From positions 1 to 9,793 of the forward strand of contig JANODX010000080.1 of assembly GCA_031412915.1 (NCBI GenBank): DNA of 9,793 bases. The letters run 5' to 3'. Of the stretch, positions 5,277 to 9,793 are shown one piece after another. Both the position numbers and the translations under genes were made by a program. Each line of letters starts with the position of its first letter. Within the stretch, counting starts at the first letter, position 1. The notes beneath the pieces were generated by a model, which saw nothing but the letters and a program-made list of their open reading frames with translations, was not told the origin of the DNA and searched no databases. Origin of the DNA: JAGNNV01 sp031412915. GTDB lineage: Bacteria > Acidobacteriota > Vicinamibacteria > Fen-336 > JAGNNV01.

Positions 5277-6586
5277 GGAGGTGGCCACAGTTCCTCAAAA
5301 ACTCGAGCGAAGAGAGTATCGACGTGCTGGAGATAACGCGAGAGATCGAAGACGCGGTCGAGGGCCTCCCGGCCGAGCGCCTTCACGATGGCCGCGTCGT
5401 CGAAGACGAGGGCCTTGAAATCGCCTTCGTTGAGGAAGGCGTTCATGGCGTGGCCCTGGACGATTCCGTACGCGTCTTCGCGTTGCAGGCCGCCCTTCTC
5501 CGTGAGTTCGAGGAGAAGCCGGCCGGAGAACACGAGACCACGACCGGCGTCGAGATTGCGTCGCATCCGCGCGGCGTCGACCCGCATGTCCTTCACGATG
5601 CCGGTGAAGCGGCGGAGCATGTGGTCGAGGGCGAGGAACGAGTCGGGAATGGCGACCCGCTCGGCGGAAGAATGAGAGATGTCGCGCTCGTGCCAGAGGG
5701 CCATGCTCTCCAGGGAGACCATGGAGTTCGCGCGGACGATGCGGGCGAGGCCGGCGATCTGTTCGCACCCGATCGGGTTGCGTTTATGGGGCATGGCCGA
5801 GGAGCCCTTCTGTGCGCGCCCGAACGGCTCTTCCACTTCTCGGGTTTCGGTCTTCTGCAGGGCCCGGATTTCCGTCGCGAAGGTTTCGAGGCTTCCCGCC
5901 AGGATCGCGAGCGTCGTCATCACCTGGGCGTGGCGGTCGCGGGGAACCACTTGAGAGGCAATCGCCGCGGGGGTGAGGCCGAGTTCGCGGCAGACCTCGG
6001 CCTCGACGTCGGGTCCCAGGTGCGAGAACGTGCCGACCGCCCCCGAGAGTTTGCCGGTGGCGATGGCCGCACGCGCGGTCATGAGCCGCCTTCGATCCCG
6101 CGAAAGCTGGTCGTACCACAGCGCGAGCTTGAGGCCGAAGGTCATCGGCTCCGCGTGGACGCCATGGGTGCGGCCGATCATCACCGTGTCCTTGTGCTCG
6201 AGGGCCCGGGTCTTCACCGCCGCGCGGAGCCCTTCGAGGTCGGAGAGAAGCAGGTCGAGGGCATCGCGCATGAGCATCGAGAGAGCGGTGTCGACGACAT
6301 CCGAGGAGGTGAGGCCGTAGTGCAGGAAGCGGCCGTCGGGCCCGACGTTCTCCGCGACCGCGCTCACGAAGGCAATCACGTCGTGGCCGACTTCCTTTTC
6401 AATGGCATCGATACGCGCGACATCGAACCGGGCCTTCTCGAACAGGACGTCGCGAGAGGCCCGCGGAACCACACCACGACGGCAGAGCGCGTCAGTGGTC
6501 TCGAGTTCGATCCTGAGCCACGTCGAGAAACGATTCTCGTCCGACCAGATCCTGGACATCTCCGGCCGCGAGTAGCGAGGAATCAT
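5273..6586 (-). CDS. purB: Adenylosuccinate lyase PurB
   Basis: This 437-residue fumarase/aspartase superfamily enzyme splits SAICAR to AICAR and adenylosuccinate to AMP, releasing fumarate, so it serves both the common purine path and the AMP branch. The family signature SSAMPHKRNP is at 262-271. The active-site residues fall at the same numbers as in the B. subtilis enzyme: His68, His89, His141 (RTHGVHAEP), Lys268 and Glu275. This supports ATG 6586 as the true start, because the open frame continues far upstream without family similarity. No Shine-Dalgarno sequence precedes the start, so a short-leader or leaderless mRNA is possible. A potential 18-codon frame at 6583-6639 ends in a TGA that overlaps this ATG. 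The gene leads the purB-purS-purQ operon and is divergent from transketolase. Confidence 0.97.
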   Translation of the reverse strand: MIPRYSRPEMSRIWSDENRFSTWLRIELETTDALCRRGVVPRASRDVLFEKARFDVARIDAIEKEVGHDVIAFVSAVAENVGPDGRFLHYGLTSSDVVDTALSMLMRDALDLLLSDLEGLRAAVKTRALEHKDTVMIGRTHGVHAEPMTFGLKLALWYDQLSRDRRRLMTARAAIATGKLSGAVGTFSHLGPDVEAEVCRELGLTPAAIASQVVPRDRHAQVMTTLAILAGSLETFATEIRALQKTETREVEEPFGRAQKGSSAMPHKRNPIGCEQIAGLARIVRANSMVSLESMALWHERDISHSSAERVAIPDSFLALDHMLRRFTGIVKDMRVDAARMRRNLDAGRGLVFSGRLLLELTEKGGLQREDAYGIVQGHAMNAFLNEGDFKALVFDDAAIVKALGREALDRVFDLSRYLQHVDTLFARVFEELWPPP

Positions 6587-6647
6587 GGAGGCGGAAGCAT
6601 ACCGGTCGGCGTGGACCCCGCGGTCGACTCCCTGGGCATCGAGGGGT

Positions 6648-6688
6648 CGGGGATCGCGGGCAGGACGTAAGATCCGCCGCGATCCCCG
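6648..6688. repeat. 12-bp perfect inverted repeat, candidate operator or leader hairpin
   Basis: CGGGGATCGCGG (6648-6659) is repeated as its exact reverse complement at 6677-6688, with a 17-nt spacer. It lies near the middle of the divergent region, about 62 nt from purB and 66 nt from the transketolase start. It could be the site of a dimeric regulator acting on one or both genes, or a stem in the leader of either transcript. The motif is not one I can assign to a known regulator. Confidence 0.55.
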
Positions 6689-6743
6689 GGCCGCGGTTGT
6701 TCTCGCCCCCTGGCCACTGTCCCCAAAGCCCCGCGCCCGTCTC

Positions 6744-6750
6744 AAGGAGA
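6744..6750 (+). promoter_or_regulatory. Ribosome binding site of transketolase
   Basis: AAGGAGA ends 4 nt before ATG 6755. It is the strongest Shine-Dalgarno sequence in the window and fixes the start, suggesting that transketolase is well expressed. Confidence 0.8.
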
Positions 6751-6754
6751 ACCG

Positions 6755-8578
6755 ATGTCCGACGCCTTGCCGCTTGCCAGGATCGCGCAACAACTGCGGC
6801 GCGACAGCCTCATAAGCACGACCGCAGCGGGGTCGGGGCATCCCTCCACGTGCCTGTCGTGCGCCGAGATTATGTCCGTCCTTTTCTTCGACGAGATGCG
6901 CTTCGATCCGAGAGACCCCAAAGCCTACGACGTGGACGCCTTCGTGATGTCGAAAGGTCACGCGGCGCCGATCCTCTGGTCGGCGCTCAAGCACGCGGGC
7001 GGGATTCATGAGGATCTCAATAACCTCCGAAAGTTCACCAGTACTCTCGAAGGCCACCCCACGCCGCGCAATCCGTGGGTGCGGGTGGCCACGGGATCGC
7101 TGGGCCAGGGCCTGGGCTCCGCCTGCGGCATGGCGTGGGCGCGAAAGAAGGACGGCCATCCAGGACGGGTCTTTACCCTGATGGGGGACGGGGAGGTCGC
7201 GGAAGGCTCGGTCTTCGAAGCCGCGGCATTCGCGGCTCAGGAGGGTCTCACCAATCTCGTCGCCATCGTCGACGTGAACGGGTTCGGGCAATCAGGGCCC
7301 ACCATGCTCGTCCACGACACCGCGACCTACGCGCGGCGTTTCGAAGCGTTCGGCTGGCAGGCGGTGGAGTGCGACGGTCACGATGTCGGCGCCCTCCAGG
7401 CCGCCTTCGCGAAGGCGCGCCATCCCGCGAAGCCCAGCGTGATTCTCGCGCGCACCCTCAAGGGCAAGGGCGTGCCCTTCATGGAGAACAAAGACGGCTG
7501 GCACGGCAGGCCCGCGAAGAAGGGTGAGGAGCTTCTCTCCGCCCTGGCCGCGGTGGGCGAGGTCGACCTGGGGTCCTTGGTCGTGCCCTCGCGCCGGTAC
7601 GGAAATCCGCGTCCCGTCGCCACGGCCTTCGCGGTCGCCCCGAACTACAAGTCGGGAGACCAGGTAGCCACGCGCGAGGCCTACGGCAGCGCGCTCGAAC
7701 AGATCGGCTCGCAGTGTGCTTCCATCATGGGCATCGATGGCGACACCAAGAACTCCACGTTCTCGGAGCGTCTGAAGAAGGTCCGGCCGAACCAGTTTGC
7801 CGATGCGTACATCGCCGAGCAGAACATGGTCTCGGTGGCCCTGGGGGCTTCGACCGAGGGACGGATTCCCTACGCTTCGTCCTTCGCGTGCTTTCTCTCT
7901 CGCGCCTACGACCAGATCCGCATGGCCGGCCATTCGGAGCCGTCGCATCTGGTGATCGTGGGCTCGCACGCCGGGGTGTCGATCGGCGAGGACGGTCAGT
8001 CGCAGATGGCGCTCGAAGACCTCGCCATGATGCGCGGCGTGGTTCCCGCGACCGTGCTCTATCCATCGGACGCGGTGAGCGCCGAGAAACTCACCGAGCT
8101 TGCCGGGAAGACCCCGGGGGTGGTCTATATCCGGATGTCGCGACCGAAAACCGCGATTCTCTACCCCAATGACGAAACGTTCGTCGTGGGGGGCTCGAAA
8201 GTGGTCCGGTCATCGGCCAAAGACGCCATCACCGTGGTAGGTGCGGGGGTGACGCTGCACGAAGCCCTGGCGGCGCATACAGAGCTCGCCGCGGCGGGCA
8301 TCGCCATTCGCGTGATCGATCTGTATTCGGTGAAGCCAGTCGACACGAAGACACTGCTGCAGGCTGCAGGGGAGACTCGTGGTTTCATCACGGTCGAAGA
8401 TCACGGCGCCTGCGGCGGTCTGGGTGAGGCGGTGGCCTCAGCCGTGGCGGGCCGTTCTCGGATCGAGATCCTCGCCGTGCGCGAACTGCCGCGATCGGGA
8501 ACACCGACGGAGTTGATGCACGCCTACGGCATCGACAAGAACGCGATCGTGGCGGCGGTGAAGCGGCTTCTCGCATGA
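6755..8578 (+). CDS. tkt: Transketolase, vertebrate-type
   Basis: This 607-residue thiamine-diphosphate enzyme transfers two-carbon ketol units between pentose, erythrose and hexose phosphates in the non-oxidative pentose phosphate path. All three domains are in one chain. Visible are GSGHP with His29, SKGHA with His69, EGHP with His101, the ThDP/metal motif GDGE at 144-147 with Asn175, the flexible-loop His250 in GWHG, the cofactor-activating Glu355 in IAEQNMV, and GSHAGVSIGEDGQSQMALED at 403-422 in the pyrimidine-binding domain. The closest match I recall is human TKT, with long near-identical blocks such as SKGHAAPIL, VATGSLGQGLG, DGDTKNSTFSE and GAGVTLHEALAA. Gln179 and Gln417 occupy positions that are histidine in yeast and E. 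coli type enzymes and glutamine in mammals. At about 607 residues it is shorter than the 660-residue classical bacterial form. It overlaps the TAXI lipoprotein gene by 4 nt. Confidence 0.96.
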   Translation: MSDALPLARIAQQLRRDSLISTTAAGSGHPSTCLSCAEIMSVLFFDEMRFDPRDPKAYDVDAFVMSKGHAAPILWSALKHAGGIHEDLNNLRKFTSTLEGHPTPRNPWVRVATGSLGQGLGSACGMAWARKKDGHPGRVFTLMGDGEVAEGSVFEAAAFAAQEGLTNLVAIVDVNGFGQSGPTMLVHDTATYARRFEAFGWQAVECDGHDVGALQAAFAKARHPAKPSVILARTLKGKGVPFMENKDGWHGRPAKKGEELLSALAAVGEVDLGSLVVPSRRYGNPRPVATAFAVAPNYKSGDQVATREAYGSALEQIGSQCASIMGIDGDTKNSTFSERLKKVRPNQFADAYIAEQNMVSVALGASTEGRIPYASSFACFLSRAYDQIRMAGHSEPSHLVIVGSHAGVSIGEDGQSQMALEDLAMMRGVVPATVLYPSDAVSAEKLTELAGKTPGVVYIRMSRPKTAILYPNDETFVVGGSKVVRSSAKDAITVVGAGVTLHEALAAHTELAAAGIAIRVIDLYSVKPVDTKTLLQAAGETRGFITVEDHGACGGLGEAVASAVAGRSRIEILAVRELPRSGTPTELMHAYGIDKNAIVAAVKRLLA

Positions 8579-9567
8579 GGCCCACCGCCGTGGCAGCACT
8601 TCTCGCCGCGACGGCCCTCGCCGCCTGCACGGAGTCGACATCCACGTCGGCCAAACCGAAGGTGGTGCGCCTCTCCATCGCGACCGGCGGAACGGGCGGC
8701 GTCTATTACGTGTACGGCGGCGCGTTGGCGCGGCTGATCTCGGAGTCCGTCCCCGGGGTCGAAGCCACCGCGGAGGTGACCTCGGCGTCCATCGACAATC
8801 TGAAGTTCCTTCGCGACTCCAAGGCCGACATCGCCTTCACCCTGGCGGATACGCTGAAGGACGCGAGCCTCGGCCAGGGCGCCTTCGAGGGCCGGCCCAT
8901 CGACTTGCGCGCGCTGGCCGTCCTCTATACGAACTTCACTCATGTCGTGACGAAGAAGAACAATGGAGTCACGAAGCTCGCGGACCTCAAAGGCAGGGTC
9001 GTCTCGATGGGTTCCGCGGGAAGCGGCACCGAAACTATCGCCGATCGGACTCTCGCCGCCGCCGGTCTCGATCCTGCGACGGACATTCGCCGGGAGAATC
9101 TCTCGGCCCAGGCGTCCGCGGACGCGCTGAAGGACGGCAAGATCGATGCCTTCTTCTGGAGCGGGGGATTGCCTACGGCCGCCGTTCTGGACCTCGCCAT
9201 TTCCGCGCCGATCGCCATCCTCGAAACCGCGAGCGTCCTGCCGAAGCTCCAGTCGCGGTATGGAGAGGCGCTCTATCGGCCGGTTTCGATTCCGCCCTCG
9301 ACTTACGCGTCGATCGACGCCGAGTTGCGGACGTTCGGCGTCTTGAACGTCCTGGTCGTGCCCGCGAACTTCGACGATGAACGCGCGTATCTGATCGTGA
9401 AGACCATGTTCGAAAAGAAAGCCGCACTCGCGGCCGCCCATGCCGAGGCGCGAAACCTCAGTCTTCAAACCGCAGTTGCCGGATCTCCGGTGGCCTTCGC
9501 CGTCGGGGCGTTGAAGTACTACCGCGAACAGGGCATCGAGCCAGCGACCTCGCCCACGAAGCCGTAG
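8575..9567 (+). CDS. TAXI-family TRAP transporter solute-binding lipoprotein
   Basis: This 330-residue periplasmic binding protein is of the TAXI type, which normally delivers organic acids or amino acids to a fused TRAP membrane protein. A lipoprotein signal ends in the lipobox LAAC with Cys18 as the lipidated residue, so the protein should be anchored to a membrane. Family blocks follow in order: ATGGTGGVYYVYGGALA (36-52), the LKFLRDSKADIAFTLAD segment (76-92), LRALAVLYTNFTHVV (111-125), DLKGRVVSMGSAGSGTE (137-153), ADALKDGKIDAFFWSGGLPT (182-201), the AYLIVKTMFE segment (271-280) and the C-terminal GALKYYREQG (311-320). Its ATG overlaps the transketolase stop (ATGA), so it is probably translated from the transketolase mRNA. 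No TRAP permease gene is present in the remaining 226 bases. The ligand is unknown; a metabolic link to pentose phosphates is only suggested by position. Confidence 0.94.
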   Translation: MRPTAVAALLAATALAACTESTSTSAKPKVVRLSIATGGTGGVYYVYGGALARLISESVPGVEATAEVTSASIDNLKFLRDSKADIAFTLADTLKDASLGQGAFEGRPIDLRALAVLYTNFTHVVTKKNNGVTKLADLKGRVVSMGSAGSGTETIADRTLAAAGLDPATDIRRENLSAQASADALKDGKIDAFFWSGGLPTAAVLDLAISAPIAILETASVLPKLQSRYGEALYRPVSIPPSTYASIDAELRTFGVLNVLVVPANFDDERAYLIVKTMFEKKAALAAAHAEARNLSLQTAVAGSPVAFAVGALKYYREQGIEPATSPTKP

Positions 9568-9793
9568 GGCGCGCCCCAAGCAGGCATCTCTGTGGAGGGC
9601 CGCGGGCCCAGGAATCGAGCGGGTTGCAGCGGCGGGTACGGCTCGTGGCCCGAGGACTTCCTGCAACGAGTCAAGAAGAATTTGAGGTATCCCAAACCGG
9701 CCTTGCTCTCGCTAGCCCATCTACGTCAACGCCCTGTTTGTAGCTCGCATGGAAGGCTCCTCCGCCTATGGAAAACCGGTAACGGACCCGGTT
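9568..9793. other. Gene-free right edge
   Basis: No gene is supported in these 226 bases. The frame continuing after the TAXI stop stays open to the window end, but it has no ATG near its beginning and no recognised domain. A 5-bp GC stem, GGGCC and GGCCC with loop GCG, sits at 9597-9609 without a T-run. At the extreme edge AACCGG (9774-9779) and CCGGTT (9788-9793) could pair across an 8-nt loop. Base composition falls somewhat from about 9660 to 9730. No tRNA was recognised. Confidence 0.5.

Larger units (their letters stand above)
6587..6754. promoter_or_regulatory. Divergent promoter region between purB and transketolase
   Basis: These 168 bp separate the two starts and must contain both promoters. 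They hold a perfect 12-bp inverted repeat (listed separately). TAAGAT at 6668-6673, within its spacer, is the only weak -10-like hexamer on the plus strand that I noticed, with no convincing -35. No riboswitch-like structure was recognised. Confidence 0.5.

Noticed and set aside
5324..6670. 448-codon open frame on the plus strand opposite purB
   Set aside because: It is antisense to purB, whose family motifs are unmistakable. Its translation is arginine- and glutamate-rich with no domain, as expected from GC-rich third-position bias.
6587..7291. N-terminal extension of the purB frame to 7291
   Set aside because: The extra 235 codons are antisense to the transketolase gene and unlike any PurB. 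Active-site numbering matches B. subtilis PurB exactly when ATG 6586 is used.
8524..9666. 380-codon open frame on the minus strand opposite the TAXI gene
   Set aside because: Antisense to a clear TAXI protein. The translation is low in complexity and shows no domain or signal.
9568..9793. Frame open from the TAXI stop to the window end, including a WPEDFLQRVKKNLRYPKP stretch
   Set aside because: There is no ATG near its beginning, no Shine-Dalgarno sequence, and no recognised family. It may be a gene remnant, but 226 bases at the edge cannot decide it.
9774..9793. AACCGG and CCGGTT inverted repeat at the window edge as a terminator
   Set aside because: Only 6 bp with an 8-nt loop, cut by the window end. 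Too weak to call.

Overview
The window is chromosomal DNA from a high-GC bacterium, by eye about two thirds G+C with strongly GC-biased third codon positions. It looks like a free-living, metabolically ordinary Gram-negative. The evidence is exported proteins with cleavable signals, a putative twin-arginine signal, a lipoprotein of the TAXI family, and the small PurS/PurQ form of FGAM synthetase rather than the fused large PurL. Acidobacteriota, Gemmatimonadota or a similar soil or sediment lineage would fit, but the sequence alone does not fix the phylum. No phage, insertion sequence, CRISPR array, tRNA or rRNA was seen.

Left part (1-2440, plus strand). A gene-free stretch (1-346) carries two inverted copies of a 25-nt palindromic repeat whose arms differ by compensatory changes. 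It is followed by an exported DUF2959-like protein. Next comes a tightly coupled pair: a low-molecular-weight protein tyrosine phosphatase and a fructosamine-3-kinase family protein, sharing one base (TGATG). This pairing is a known signature of a protein deglycation pathway acting on ribulosamine or erythrulosamine adducts.

Middle (2417-6586). A strong hairpin separates the kinase from a convergent, exported RidA-family protein that lacks the catalytic arginine of true RidA. Divergent from it is a secreted M19 membrane dipeptidase. On the minus strand lies a compact purine operon, purB-purS-purQ, with overlapping stop and start codons at both junctions. No purL or purC is present in the window.

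Right part (6587-9793). A 168-bp divergent promoter region with a 12-bp perfect inverted repeat separates purB from a transketolase of the vertebrate type. The transketolase overlaps by 4 nt (ATGA) a TAXI-family solute-binding lipoprotein that has no permease gene in view. The last 226 bases hold no gene I can support.

A common thread, by inference only, is handling of reactive sugar phosphates. Transketolase consumes and produces pentose and erythrose phosphates; ribulose 5-phosphate and erythrose 4-phosphate are strong glycating agents; and the phosphatase-kinase pair would remove the resulting protein adducts. The most noteworthy items are that pair with its conserved redox-type cysteines, the covarying repeat pair, the divergent inverted repeat, the exported arginine-less RidA homologue, and the transketolase-TAXI overlap.
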